A DNA stretch of 29,803 nt from JBKHDT01 sp046541195. GTDB taxonomy: Bacteria; Pseudomonadota; Gammaproteobacteria; Halothiobacillales; Halothiobacillaceae. Below, piece after piece: positions 8,957 through 18,500 of this stretch. Every line of letters begins with the position of its first letter. Positions within the stretch are counted from its first letter, which is position 1. The translations under genes and the position numbers were made by a program. The stretch covers positions 1 through 29,803 of the forward strand of contig JBKHDT010000026.1 of assembly GCA_046541195.1 (NCBI GenBank). Direction: 5' to 3'. The notes beneath the pieces are model-generated. The model searched no databases. It was not told the DNA's origin and saw nothing but the letters and a program-made list of their open reading frames with translations.

Positions 8957-10282
8957 TTGCCGACTATCCGCATATTTACAGGTCCAGTTGAAAAAACCTT
9001 GTTATCCCAGCAGCCTCATCCGAATCGCATTCCGCGCGAAGCGCACAACGTTTCCCGAAGGCAGATCAGCCAGAATGCACTGAATGTGCTCTATCGGCTC
9101 CAGGATGCCGGTTTTGGCGCCTGCCTGGTCGGAGGCGGCGTGCGCGACCTGCTGCTTGGCAGGCAGCCCAAGGACTTCGACGTGGTGACCGACGCCCGTC
9201 CCGAGCAGGTGCGCAGGCTATTCCGGCACGCACGGATCATCGGCCGCCGGTTCAAGATCGTCCACGTCGTCTTCAAGGACGAAGTGATCGAGGTCTCGAC
9301 CTTCCGGGGCCCGATGGACGACAACACCCTGCGTGGCGAGACCGGCATGATCATCCGGGATAACGAGTACGGCACCATCGATGACGATGTCTGGCGCCGC
9401 GATTTTGCCTGCAACGCGCTGTACTACGACATTGCCGACTTCTCGATCATCGACTACACCAATGGGGTCGCGGATGTGCAGCAAGGAAGGCTGCGGCTGA
9501 TCGGGGACCCGGAGACCCGTTATCGCGAGGACCCCGTGCGCATGTTGCGGGCGGCGCGTTTCCGGGCCAAGCTCGGTTTCGATCTCGACGAGATGACCCG
9601 CGAGCCTCTGGCGCGACTCGGTGAGCTGCTCGTCCCGATTTCCTCGGCGCGCCTGTTTGATGAGAGCCTGAAACTGTTCCAGTCCGGTCATGGGCTGGCC
9701 TCCTTCGAAACGCTCCGGGAACTGGACCTGTTCAAGTGGCTGTTTCCCGAGCTCGATGCCCAGCTGGACGAGCCCTCCGGGCGCGTCGACCGGCTCGTGC
9801 GCGGGGTGCTGGCCAGCACCGACCACCGGGTCGCCGAGGATCTTGGTGTCAATCCGGCCTTCCTGTTCGCGGTATTGCTCTGGGAAGGCGTGCGGCAGCG
9901 GATCGAGCGCCTGGCCCACCAGCGGGTCGCACCCGGCGAGGCCATGGAGTTCGCCATCGAGGAGACATTGCGCGCGGCTATCGAGCGTATCGCGATTCCC
10001 CGGCGCCTGACCGACATCATGCGGGAGATCTGGATGCTGCAGCCGGCGCTGGGCGTCTGCCCCGATGGTGCCGAGCGCCGGGCGCTGCTGGGGCATGGCC
10101 GTTTCCGCGCCGCACTGGACATGCTCTGCCTCCGTGCCGAATCGGGAGAGCCGGTCGGCCAGGCCTGCAAATTCTGGCGGGCCTTCGAGCCGGAACGGGC
10201 AGTGCTTGAACAGGCCACGGGCGACGACAAGGGACGCAAGCCGCGCCGTCGACGCCGTCCGCGCAAGAAGAAGCCGGCGTGA
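8957..10282 (+). CDS. pcnB: Poly(A) polymerase I
   Basis: A 441-residue class II nucleotidyltransferase. The signature 'LVGGGVRDLLLGRQPKDFDVVTDA' carries the helical-turn Gly motif and the catalytic Asp pair, followed by 'RLFRHARIIGRRFKIVHV' and 'EVSTFRG'. Downstream, 'RRDFACNALYYD' and 'GDPETRYREDPVRMLRAARF' are the body motifs of this family, and the very basic tail (RRRRRPRKKK) is typical of the PcnB rather than CCA-adding subfamily. It adds 3' A-tails that promote RNA decay. There is no ATG upstream of the conserved 'IPREAH' block that fits; I use TTG at 8957, which lies about 36 bases after the likely transcription start. A later in-frame TTG near 8999 is possible. The stop overlaps folK by 4 bases. 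Confidence 0.93.
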   Translation: MPTIRIFTGPVEKTLLSQQPHPNRIPREAHNVSRRQISQNALNVLYRLQDAGFGACLVGGGVRDLLLGRQPKDFDVVTDARPEQVRRLFRHARIIGRRFKIVHVVFKDEVIEVSTFRGPMDDNTLRGETGMIIRDNEYGTIDDDVWRRDFACNALYYDIADFSIIDYTNGVADVQQGRLRLIGDPETRYREDPVRMLRAARFRAKLGFDLDEMTREPLARLGELLVPISSARLFDESLKLFQSGHGLASFETLRELDLFKWLFPELDAQLDEPSGRVDRLVRGVLASTDHRVAEDLGVNPAFLFAVLLWEGVRQRIERLAHQRVAPGEAMEFAIEETLRAAIERIAIPRRLTDIMREIWMLQPALGVCPDGAERRALLGHGRFRAALDMLCLRAESGEPVGQACKFWRAFEPERAVLEQATGDDKGRKPRRRRRPRKKKPA

Positions 10283-10800
10283 CTTGTCCGGTCGAATGCG
10301 TCGTCGGGGTGGGGGCCAACCTCGGCGATCCCGTCGCGCAGGTGCATCAGGCGGTGGAAGCGCTGGTTCGGCTTCCCGATACCGAGGTCCTGGCTTCGTC
10401 GGCACTCTACCTCAACCCGCCGGTCGGGCCACCCGAGCAGCCCGATTACGTCAATGCGGTGGTGCGCCTGGCGACGCGGCTCGGGGCGCCTGAGCTCCTG
10501 GACGCCCTGCAGGCACTGGAACAGGCCGCAGGGCGGGTGCGTCGGCGCAGCTGGGATGCGCGCAGTCTCGATCTGGATCTGCTGGTCTTCGGTGACCTGC
10601 AGATGGACGATCCACGGCTGACCCTGCCGCATCCGCAAATCGCCCGGCGTCGTTTTGTGCTGGTTCCCTGGCTGGAGGTGGACCCGGAGGCATCGCTTCC
10701 CGACGGGCGCCTCGTCGCCGAGCTTCTGCGCACCGCGCCGCCACACCCCTTGCAACGACTTGACGCACCGGGCACGCACGATGCCCGAGAGGATGCCTGA
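10279..10800 (+). CDS. folK: 2-amino-4-hydroxy-6-hydroxymethyldihydropteridine pyrophosphokinase (HPPK)
   Basis: A 173-residue HPPK that transfers pyrophosphate from ATP to 6-hydroxymethyl-7,8-dihydropterin in folate synthesis. Recognisable parts are the N-terminal 'GVGANLGDP' (usual form: G.GSNLGD), 'SALYLNPPVGPPEQPDYVNAV', and the signature 'RRRSWDARSLDLDLLVFGD', in which the paired Asp residues bind magnesium. The start is GTG at 10279 inside GTGA, overlapping the pcnB stop; AAGAAGAAG just upstream can act as ribosome-binding site. The stop overlaps panB by one base. The order pcnB-folK-panB is common in gammaproteobacteria. Confidence 0.93.
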   Translation: MTCPVECVVGVGANLGDPVAQVHQAVEALVRLPDTEVLASSALYLNPPVGPPEQPDYVNAVVRLATRLGAPELLDALQALEQAAGRVRRRSWDARSLDLDLLVFGDLQMDDPRLTLPHPQIARRRFVLVPWLEVDPEASLPDGRLVAELLRTAPPHPLQRLDAPGTHDAREDA

Positions 10801-11603
10801 TGGCTGATGGAAAACCGGTGAATCTGGTTGCCCTGGCCCGCATGAAGGCGGCGGGCCAGCCGGTGGCGATGCTGACGGCCTACGACGCGAGCTTTGCGCG
10901 CGTGGCGGACGAGGCGGGCGTCGACGCCCTGCTTGTGGGGGACTCGTTGGGCATGGTGGTGCAGGGCCACGCGGACACGCTGCCGGTGACGGTTGACGAG
11001 ATTGCCTACCACTGCCGGGCGGTTCGACGAGGTGCCAGCCGGGCCATGGTGATCGCCGACATGCCCTTCATGAGTTACGCGACCGTGCCCGAGGCGCTTC
11101 GGAACGCCGCGATCCTGATGAAGGAAGGGGGCGCACAGATGGTCAAGCTCGAGGGCGGCGGCGAGCAGGTCGAGGTCGTGACGGCGCTGGCGGCTCAGGG
11201 TGTCCCGGTCTGCGCCCACCTGGGGCTGCAGCCGCAGTCGGTGCACAAGCTTGGCGGCTACCGGGTTCAGGGCCGGGCGGCGGCCGATGCCGAGCGCATG
11301 CTGCGTGATGCGCAGGCGCTGGTGGAGGCGGGTGCCGACCTGCTGGTAGTCGAATGCGTGCCGGCCGGGCTGGCCGCCCGGTTGGCGGCACGAATCCCGA
11401 TTCCCGTGATCGGTATCGGGGCCGGCAGCCGGACCGATGGCCAGGTCCTGGTGCTGCACGACGTGCTCGGGTTGACCGAGCGGCCGCCACGGTTCAGTCG
11501 CTGCTTTCTGGAGGCGGGGCGGGATATCCCCGGCGCGCTCGCGGCCTATGTGACCGCGGTTCGGGACGGATCTTTTCCGACGTCTGCCGAGCAGTTCGAC
11601 TGA
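10800..11603 (+). CDS. panB: 3-methyl-2-oxobutanoate hydroxymethyltransferase (ketopantoate hydroxymethyltransferase)
   Basis: A 267-residue TIM-barrel enzyme making ketopantoate from 2-oxoisovalerate and methylene-tetrahydrofolate, the first committed step to pantothenate and coenzyme A. Active-site residues align with the family: Asp48 in 'LLVGDSLGMVVQGH', Asp87 in 'VIADMPFMSY', Glu118 in 'VKLEGG', and the catalytic Glu185 in 'LVVECVP'; Asp48 and Asp87 bind magnesium. 'HLGLQPQSVHKLGGYRVQGR' is the characteristic central loop. Its start overlaps the folK stop (TGATG). The usual partner panC does not follow; the next gene is convergent and starts 38 bases on. Confidence 0.95.
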   Translation: MADGKPVNLVALARMKAAGQPVAMLTAYDASFARVADEAGVDALLVGDSLGMVVQGHADTLPVTVDEIAYHCRAVRRGASRAMVIADMPFMSYATVPEALRNAAILMKEGGAQMVKLEGGGEQVEVVTALAAQGVPVCAHLGLQPQSVHKLGGYRVQGRAAADAERMLRDAQALVEAGADLLVVECVPAGLAARLAARIPIPVIGIGAGSRTDGQVLVLHDVLGLTERPPRFSRCFLEAGRDIPGALAAYVTAVRDGSFPTSAEQFD

Positions 11604-11611
11604 CTGCAAGA

Positions 11612-11656
11612 CGCCGGGACGGCCGCTACTCCTCGGTGCGGTCAGTGCTCCCGGCG
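11612..11656. terminator. Weak inverted repeat between panB and the zorC-like gene
   Basis: Arms CGCCGGGA (11612-11619) and TCCCGGCG (11649-11656) are perfectly complementary but separated by 29 bases. No T-run follows, and the right arm lies inside the last codons of the convergent gene. It is the only candidate for separating the two transcripts. Confidence 0.3.
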
Positions 11657-13150
11657 GGTGCGGACGATGGGTTCGCCGTAGCGGGCCAGGTACTGGCGGT
11701 AGTGTTGCGGCGAGAGCACCCGTGACAGGTCCAGTGCCACGCCGTGGTCGGTGAGAAATCCAATGATGTGCCGCGCCCAGGAGGGGCCGTGACTGCAGGC
11801 CGTGTAGCTGTCTCCGGGATGTGCCGCACTGTAGCGGGCAGGCCACTGCTCCTGGAGTTCGGCGACCGTGAAGCGGTCCCTGTTTGCGTCGGCCAGGTCG
11901 GGATGGGGCAGGTCGAGGGACAACCAGCTGCGCCAGTCCCGGGTACTTTCCAGCATATGGAAACCGCGACCGTGAAGGTACAGGATGGCTCTGGATGCCG
12001 CGCCGCTCCCCTCGAGTCGGGCGATCCGGTCGAGTGATTCCGGTGCCGCACTGCCGGCCCGCAGCGCGTCGATCACTTCCTCGCCGGCAATCAGGCGCGC
12101 CTGGTGCAGCAGACCACAGTCGGCCAGCCCGTTGAGGAAGGTTTCCCGGACCTGGAAGCGCACCTCGCTGGCCGGCTCCGCCTGTCCCCTTTCCATCTCC
12201 AGTGCCTCGAGAAACAGCGCCAGTTCCGAGCGTCCGAGCCAGGCGAGCACGCGCTGTCTGCGCCCTTCACCCAGCATGTTCCACCACTGGCGCCGGTTGG
12301 CCGCCTCCTTCGCGGTTCGCGGGTCGCCGGCAATGTCCAGAATCCACTGAAGCCACCGTTCACCGGGGTGGTTCTCGCCGCGGTCGATGACTTCGGCCAG
12401 TGCCGCATGTCCGAGGCGCTGGCCGTTTTCGAAGGGCAGGTTGCAGGTCTGGGGGTCGGCAAGCGTTCCGAGCACCGCGGCGTCGGTGCCCGTGGGCGTC
12501 GCCGCCAGTTCGTCAAGATAGAAGTGACCCAGGCAAAGCTGTGCAAAACGGCCCTTGAACAGTGCGGTCAACCCGAGGTGGCCGACCCAGGTCAGCAGGT
12601 CCTCGTTGCGCAGCCGGGCCTGTTGCGCGATCCGTGCCGGTCCGTCCGGCCGGAGCAGCGCCCCCTGACTGCGTGCCAGCGCGTTCCAGACGCCCCGCGG
12701 GGCGGCGGACCGGCGCGGTGTCGGCCAGAGTGATGCCAGGACGTCGGCCAGGGCGGCCCGTGTCGGCCCGGGGCGGTCGAGTTCATCAAAGGCCTGAAGG
12801 TACAGTGCCAGCAGGTTCAGGTGCGTCTGACGGGAGAGGCGTGGCGCCTGGGCGCGCGCGAACGCCTCAAGCACCGGCCGGGTCAGCGTCCAGTCGCGAA
12901 ACTCCGGCTCGACCAGCCACAGATGGCTCAGCGCCCGGGCATCGGCGCGTGAGCGGGGCATGGACTCGGCGAGCAAGGCCGCGCCCTGTTCGCCCAGTTG
13001 ACGCAGCCTCTGGCAGCGCGCGATGAACCGGTTGCCCTTTCCGGCCGACTGGCGCAGGCGGGCCAGCCTGCCCATGCCGGCAGACCAGCCTTCCAGGCTG
13101 CCTCCGGGCCAGTGCGTCCGCAGAACCGGGGCTGGAGGCAGCGGGGTCAC
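11642..13150 (-). CDS. zorC: ZorC-like protein (EH-signature type), third gene of a ZorAB operon
   Basis: A soluble protein of about 502 residues, last gene of the operon. It lies directly after zorA- and zorB-like genes, the place of ZorC in type I Zorya, and its length (E. coli ZorC is in the 500-600 range) and Trp/His-rich C-terminal half fit the EH-signature family as I remember it: 'RRQWWNMLGEGRRQRVLAWLGRS' and near the end 'SHGPSWARHIIGFLTDHGV'. ZorC is a DNA-associated component that works with ZorD in type I Zorya. I see no helicase or HNH motif, so it is not ZorD or ZorE. The start is GTG at 13150, inside GTGA overlapping the zorB stop with GAAGGG upstream. The frame is open upstream to 13387, but that part overlaps zorB and looks non-coding. 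The assignment rests mainly on context plus general resemblance. Confidence 0.62.
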   Translation of the reverse strand: MTPLPPAPVLRTHWPGGSLEGWSAGMGRLARLRQSAGKGNRFIARCQRLRQLGEQGAALLAESMPRSRADARALSHLWLVEPEFRDWTLTRPVLEAFARAQAPRLSRQTHLNLLALYLQAFDELDRPGPTRAALADVLASLWPTPRRSAAPRGVWNALARSQGALLRPDGPARIAQQARLRNEDLLTWVGHLGLTALFKGRFAQLCLGHFYLDELAATPTGTDAAVLGTLADPQTCNLPFENGQRLGHAALAEVIDRGENHPGERWLQWILDIAGDPRTAKEAANRRQWWNMLGEGRRQRVLAWLGRSELALFLEALEMERGQAEPASEVRFQVRETFLNGLADCGLLHQARLIAGEEVIDALRAGSAAPESLDRIARLEGSGAASRAILYLHGRGFHMLESTRDWRSWLSLDLPHPDLADANRDRFTVAELQEQWPARYSAAHPGDSYTACSHGPSWARHIIGFLTDHGVALDLSRVLSPQHYRQYLARYGEPIVRTRREH

Positions 13151-13914
13151 GGCGTGAACCCTTCGAGCGTCTGCCCGACGGCCTCGTATTCCAGCCGGTC
13201 CGGGCGGCGAATGGTGAAGCGGATGTCTATGCGGCGGTTTTGACGCAATGCCGTCTCGCCCGTGCCAGTCGAGTCTGCCGGCCGGGTGGCCGCATAACCG
13301 CTGACCGAGAACAGCGCCTCGCCCTGGTGGTTTTTGAGTGCGCCGAGCTGCTTTTCCTGGGGGAGTTGCTCGTTCCAGAATTCCCACAGGGAAATGGCCC
13401 GGAAGGTCGACAGGCCCCAGTTGCCCTTCATTTGCGGGCGGTCCAGCGGGCGCCGGTCGGTGTGTCCCTCGATGAAGATGGTATCGAGATGCTCGATGGC
13501 CTTCCCGGAAGTGACCACCTCGGCGATCACTTCCCCGATCTGGCGTGCCGCGGGCTGGTACGCCGGGGCGATCTCGAAGGCCCCGGTATCGAATCCGATG
13601 ACCGCATCGGAGATGCGCAGCACGCTGTGGTTCTCGCTGATTTGCACATCAATGCCCCGCTCGACCAGGGTCGCGTGAATGCGTTCGAGTACGTCCCGTC
13701 GGACTTGCTCGGCGGCTTCCAGCTGCGCAAACTCGGTCTCGAAGCGCTCCTGCAGCGTCTGCAGTTGTCGCTGGCGCTCTACCAGTTGCAGCATCAGGAC
13801 GACCGCGGCGAGCATGAAGACCACCAGCAGGGCCGCCATGATGTCCGAAAAGGACACCCAGTAGGGGTTTTCCTCGTCGACGGGCCCCTCCCGGCGCTCC
13901 CGCCAGCGCATCAT
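13147..13914 (-). CDS. zorB: ZorB-like MotB/OmpA-domain protein
   Basis: A 255-residue inner-membrane protein with one N-terminal helix and a periplasmic peptidoglycan-binding domain. The helix is 'NPYWVSFSDIMAALLVVFML'; Asp24 in the 'SFSD' motif is the ion-carrying residue expected in MotB/ZorB stator partners. A short coiled coil (about 45-80) leads into an OmpA-like domain with 'IFIEGHTDRRPL', 'GNWGLSTFRA' and a final 'NRRIDIRFT', which carry the residues that hold diaminopimelate. In Zorya, ZorA5-ZorB2 forms a proton-driven motor anchored to the cell wall. It overlaps zorA by 4 bases (ATGA) and the next gene by 4 bases (GTGA). The 'NPYW.SFSD' start is more typical of ZorB than of flagellar MotB, and no flagellar genes are nearby. 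Confidence 0.85.
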   Translation of the reverse strand: MMRWRERREGPVDEENPYWVSFSDIMAALLVVFMLAAVVLMLQLVERQRQLQTLQERFETEFAQLEAAEQVRRDVLERIHATLVERGIDVQISENHSVLRISDAVIGFDTGAFEIAPAYQPAARQIGEVIAEVVTSGKAIEHLDTIFIEGHTDRRPLDRPQMKGNWGLSTFRAISLWEFWNEQLPQEKQLGALKNHQGEALFSVSGYAATRPADSTGTGETALRQNRRIDIRFTIRRPDRLEYEAVGQTLEGFTP

Positions 13915-15524
13915 GAGCGGGCCTCGAGGTCATCCACCAGTTCACTGAGCGCCTGCACCGTGCAGGTCATTTCGTCCACGAACTGCAGGGTATGCCGGTT
14001 CCAGGCCTGCATGCGTTCCTCGACCTGTGCGTTGACCGTGCGGCCGTAACTGTCGAGCCATTCGGCCGAGCGGGCCTCCATTTCGCCGATCATCGCCTGC
14101 ATCCTTTCCGAGGCGCTGCCTAGCGATGCTTCGAGGTGATCCAAGAACAGCCGCTGCTGTGAAGACAGCCCGTCGAAGCCGTCGCGGGCCCGTTCGGCCG
14201 CCTCCAGCAGACGATCGCCGGTCTGCGCGAGGCCGTCGCGCAGGGCGTGCAGACCCTCCAGTGCCCGGGCATGCTCCGAGACCATCTGCCCGCCCTGTTC
14301 CCGAATCGTGTCCAGGGTGCCGGTCACCCGTTCCAGGCCGGTGCCCAGGCGTTCGGCGGCCTCGGCCAGATTGCGGGTCATCGTCGCAAGGGTCGTGCTG
14401 CTGCCGTCCAGGGTCGCCGCGGCGCCCCCCAGGCTTTCCCGGGTCCGGTCGAGTCCCTCGAGAAGCTGATACTGCTGCTGATTTTGGGCACCGAGGATTT
14501 GCACCAGGTTCGCCAGGTTGCTGCCCAGCTCGGCAAGCGCCGCATCCATGCGCTCGGTGCTCTCGCGCATCTGCTGACCCTGGGCGGCACCGGCCTGCTG
14601 CAGCGATTCGCTGAACTGGCTCACCAGCCGTTCCAGTCGCTCGCCGGCCATGCTGCCCTGTTGGCGACTGTTTCGGGCCATGTCCTGAAGCATCGGCCCG
14701 AGGCTGTCGGCCACCCCGCGTTCAAGCCGTTGCCCCAGCGTATCCAGCGTCTGGGTCATTCGATCGGCCAGGGTCTCGTCGAGCCGACGCAGGGCTTCGT
14801 GGCCGAGGCGACCGTACTCGGCCATCTCCAGCAGCGCCTGTTCGACCGCGAGCCGCGGAAAGATTCGCTCGACACGCTGCTGCAGGCGGCCGGCGCGCCA
14901 CAGCGCACTGCGCTCCAGGAGCTTTTCCGCCAGGTTGAGGACCAGGCTGTAGAACACGCCCCAGACGGAGGTCATGAACGCCACGGCCGCACCGGCAATC
15001 AGCTGGTCGATGCCGACCTTGAGCTGCTCGACCTGGTCGGAGCGGACCTGAAGATCCGCCAGCCCGACCGTGAGGCCGACGAAGGTGCCGAGCACCCCGA
15101 TCGCAACCAGAAAACTGGGGGTGGCCGCCAGCAGGCGGGAGGAGGTGAGGCCGGGGGCCAGGGCTCGGATGTCCAGGACGCGTGCCGGCTCTTCGGTCGA
15201 GTGGAGCGTCTGCTGGTCGAGCGAGAGGACCAGGCTGGCGTCGAGCCGGTTCCAGAGCGTTGTGATACCCGGTACCCGGCTGGCGGCTGCCTGTTCGCGC
15301 AGGAGGTTGCGCGCCCGAACCGGACCGGACCGCTCGGCCTCGTCGAGCAGGTCCCGGAAGACGTGCATCCTGGTGATGAACAGCAGGTAATGACGAAGCA
15401 GGAAGATGCCTGCGATGGCGAGCAGCAGGGTCATGGAGAGCCAGAAGGCGGTCGCCAGCCCGGCCGGTTCCGAGCCGCCCAGCGCGGAGAATTCGGGCAG
15501 CAGGTGGTCAAGCAGTTCCATCAT
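13911..15524 (-). CDS. zorA: ZorA-like MotA/TolQ/ExbB-family stator with long helical tail
   Basis: A 537-residue membrane protein. Hydrophobic segments are at about 24-50, 131-156 and 175-198. The core 'FLVAIGVLGTFVGLTVGL' plus 'IAGAAVAFMTSVWGVFYSLVL' is the MotA/TolQ/ExbB ion-channel signature, with Thr147 and Ser186 where stators have polar channel residues. From about residue 215 to the end the protein is a long, nearly unbroken helical stretch rich in E, Q, R, L and A, consistent with the intracellular tail that defines ZorA and is absent from MotA, TolQ and ExbB. The tail (about 320 residues) is shorter than I recall for E. coli ZorA (whole protein around 730). The start ATG at 15524 overlaps the stop of the RND permease gene by 4 bases; ATG at 15521 is an alternative. 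Confidence 0.83.
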   Translation of the reverse strand: MMELLDHLLPEFSALGGSEPAGLATAFWLSMTLLLAIAGIFLLRHYLLFITRMHVFRDLLDEAERSGPVRARNLLREQAAASRVPGITTLWNRLDASLVLSLDQQTLHSTEEPARVLDIRALAPGLTSSRLLAATPSFLVAIGVLGTFVGLTVGLADLQVRSDQVEQLKVGIDQLIAGAAVAFMTSVWGVFYSLVLNLAEKLLERSALWRAGRLQQRVERIFPRLAVEQALLEMAEYGRLGHEALRRLDETLADRMTQTLDTLGQRLERGVADSLGPMLQDMARNSRQQGSMAGERLERLVSQFSESLQQAGAAQGQQMRESTERMDAALAELGSNLANLVQILGAQNQQQYQLLEGLDRTRESLGGAAATLDGSSTTLATMTRNLAEAAERLGTGLERVTGTLDTIREQGGQMVSEHARALEGLHALRDGLAQTGDRLLEAAERARDGFDGLSSQQRLFLDHLEASLGSASERMQAMIGEMEARSAEWLDSYGRTVNAQVEERMQAWNRHTLQFVDEMTCTVQALSELVDDLEARS

Positions 15525-18500
15525 GGTTTACGGGTCCGTCCAGGGGTCGCGGGCCGTGCGGCAAGATCGGGTTCAGGCTGGCCGGTGTGGCGGTTTTCGG
15601 TGGTTCGCCTCTGAGCCCAGGCAAGCATGGTGGGTGTGAAGAGCAGGGTCAATGGGGTCGCGACCAGCAGCCCGCCGGCGATGGCGGTTGCCAGCTGCAC
15701 CCAGTACTGGGTAGAGGGCGCCCCGATGCTGAAGTCGCGACCGACCAGGTCGATGGTCAGCGCAAAGACCATCGGCAGCAACCCCAGTATCGTGGTCACG
15801 CTGGTCAGCAGCACCGGGCGCAGGCGCTGTGCCCCGGTACGCAGCGCCGCCTCGACCGGTGCGATGCCCCGGGCGCGCAGCACGTTGAAGGTATCGATCA
15901 GCACGATGTTGTTGTTGACCACCACCCCGGCCAGGGCGATTACCCCGATTCCGCTCATGACAATACTGAAGGGTTCCTGGCGCAGCAACAGGCCGAGCAG
16001 GACGCCGCCGGTGGAGAAGATGATGGCGGTCAGGACCAGCAGTGCCTGGTGCAGGCTGTCGAACTGGGTGACGAGGATCAGGATCATCAGGGCAAGCGCG
16101 ACCAGGAATGCGGCGCTCAGGAACCGACTGGCCTCCTGCTGTTCTTCCGCTTCGCCCCGGAAGTGCACCTGGACCGATTCGGGTGTCGGGTTGTCGTCCA
16201 GCCAGCGCTGCAGGGCGCGGGTTCGGTCGTCCACCAGCGCCCCGGCGACCACGTCCGCCTCGATCGTCAGGCTGCGGCGCCCGTCGATTCGCGAGAGCGT
16301 GCCGACCTTCCGGGCCGGTTCGATCTCGACGAAATTCCGGATCGGCACCAGTCCGGCCTGGGTCGGTACCCGCAGATTCATCAGTTGCGCCAGGTGACGG
16401 CTGTCATACGGGAAGCGAACCCGGATCTCGACCTCCTCGTCCGCGTCGTCGGGCCGGTAGTCGCCCAGTTGCAGGCCCTGGGTGAGCATCTGCACGGCAT
16501 TGCCGAGCAAGGACAGATCCGCCCCGTGGCGGGCGGCCTCGCGGTGGTCGATTCGCAGTCGCATCTCGATGCCGGGCGGGGCCCGGTTGTCCTCGATGTC
16601 GATGAACCCACCGACCTGCGCCATGCCCTCGCGGACATGATGCACCGTCTCTTCGAGCGTCGACAGGGGCAGGTTTCCATCTGCCGCGGTCAATTCGATC
16701 TCGACCGGCCTGCCCTGGCCCGGTCCGCCCTCCTGGACCATGAACTGCAGGCGAACGCCGGGCATGTCGGCCGTCTGCCCCCGCAGTTCGTCGAGAATTT
16801 CCGTTGCGGGGCGGCGCCGGTCCCAGTCAATGAATTCCAGTTGCACCAGCCCGATGACATCCTCCGGCAGGCCCTCGCTCAGTCGGTCGCGCTGCGATCC
16901 GATGGTGCGTGCATAGATGCTGCGAATTTCCGGATGACCCAGCAGCCGGTCCTGGACATCCCGGACCAGCGCGTCCGCTTCGTGGATGGAGAGATCGCCC
17001 CGCGCCTGGATCTGAACCTGGGCAAATCGCGGCTCGACCGAGGGGAAGAAGTCAATGCCGCGGCCATGCTGGCCGTAGGCCTGGAACATGGCTGCCGTGA
17101 CGGTCACCGCCAAAAGCAGGGTCAGCACCGGGTGGCGCAGGCACCAGCCAAGTGTGCGCAGGTACAGGCCGGTACCGCCGTTCAGCTTAGCGAACCGGCC
17201 TTCTTCCGCCGCCAGGATTCGTGCGACCTGCTCGGGGCGGCTGGCCTCCCGGGCCCCGAGCAGGCCGCCCAGGACCGGGATGAAGATCAGGGCCATCGCC
17301 AGGGATGCCAGCAGCGTCACGATCACGGTCAAGGGCAGGTAAAACATGAACTCGCCGACCACCCCCGGCCAGAACAGCATCGGGACGAACACCGCCAGGG
17401 TCGTCGCCACCGAGCTGGCAATCGGCCAGGCCATGCGCTGCGCCGCTGCCCGGAAGGCCGAGCGACTGTCCTGGCCGGCCGCGAGGTAGCGGTCGGCCTG
17501 CTCCACCATGACGATGGCGCCGTCCACCAGCATGCCGACCACCAGGATCAGCGAGAACAGCACCACGATGTTGAGGGTCACACCCATCAGGTACAGCAGC
17601 AGGATGCCGGTGAGAAAGGCACCGGGAATCGCCAGCCCGACCAGCCAGGAAGACCGGCCCCCGAGTGCCGCCACGATGGTCAGCATCACCAGCAGGATGG
17701 CGGTCAGCACGTTGTTTTCCAGGTCCGTCAGCAGATCGCGGACGTCGCGGGCCTCATCCTGCAGATAGGTGACCTCGAGTCCGCCGGGCCAGCGGGCGCG
17801 TTCGGCCTCGATGACTTCGCGGGCAGCGGCAACGGTGTCGAGAATGTTGGCCCCGGCGCGCTTGCGGATCTCCAGGGACACTGCGGGCTGTCCGTCGACG
17901 CGGGCAAAGCTCTGCGGGTCCTTGAATACCCGCCGGGCGGTCGCGATTTCGCCAAAGGTGACCACGGTGCCGTCCTCGGCCATGACGGGCAGGTCGAGGA
18001 CGTCCTCGACCGACTCGATCACGCCGGGCACCTTGAGCGCGATTCGCCCGGCGCCGGTGTCCAAGGCTCCTGCCGCGATGAGCCGGTTGTTGCGCTCGAC
18101 CGCCGCGACCAATTCCTGATAGGGAAGCCCGTAGGTCTCCATGGTCAACGGATCGACCACGACTTCCAGCACGTCTTCGCGATCCCCGCCGATGACGACC
18201 CCGAGTACTCCGGGTATGGCCTCGAGCCGGTCGCGCAACTGGCGAGCCGTTTGTACCAGCGTACGTTCGGGAACCGGGCCGTGCAGGGCAGCGGTCAGCA
18301 CCGGAAACATCGACAGGTCGACCTCCATGACCTGCGGCTCGTCGGTGCCGGGCGGCAGTTCCGGACGGGCGAGGTCGACCTGCTCGCGCACGTCGGCCAG
18401 TGCCCGACGGTTGTCGTGACCGGCCTCGAATTCCAGCCGGATCATTGCGAAGCCTTCGCCGGCGCTGCCGGTCAGCTGCTTGAGCCCGTCCAGTGTCTGC

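Noticed and set aside
13151..13387. N-terminal extension of the ZorC-like protein inside zorB
   Set aside because: The frame is open, but this stretch overlaps zorB and is Pro/Arg/His-rich. GTG at 13150 in a GTGA overlap with an upstream GAAGGG is the better start.
13911..15524. Flagellar MotA or Tol/Exb identity for the ZorA-like protein
   Set aside because: It has the same channel core, but the long C-terminal helical tail, the ZorB-type NPYW.SFSD partner and the ZorC-like third gene fit ZorAB better; no flagellar or tonB/tolA genes are near.
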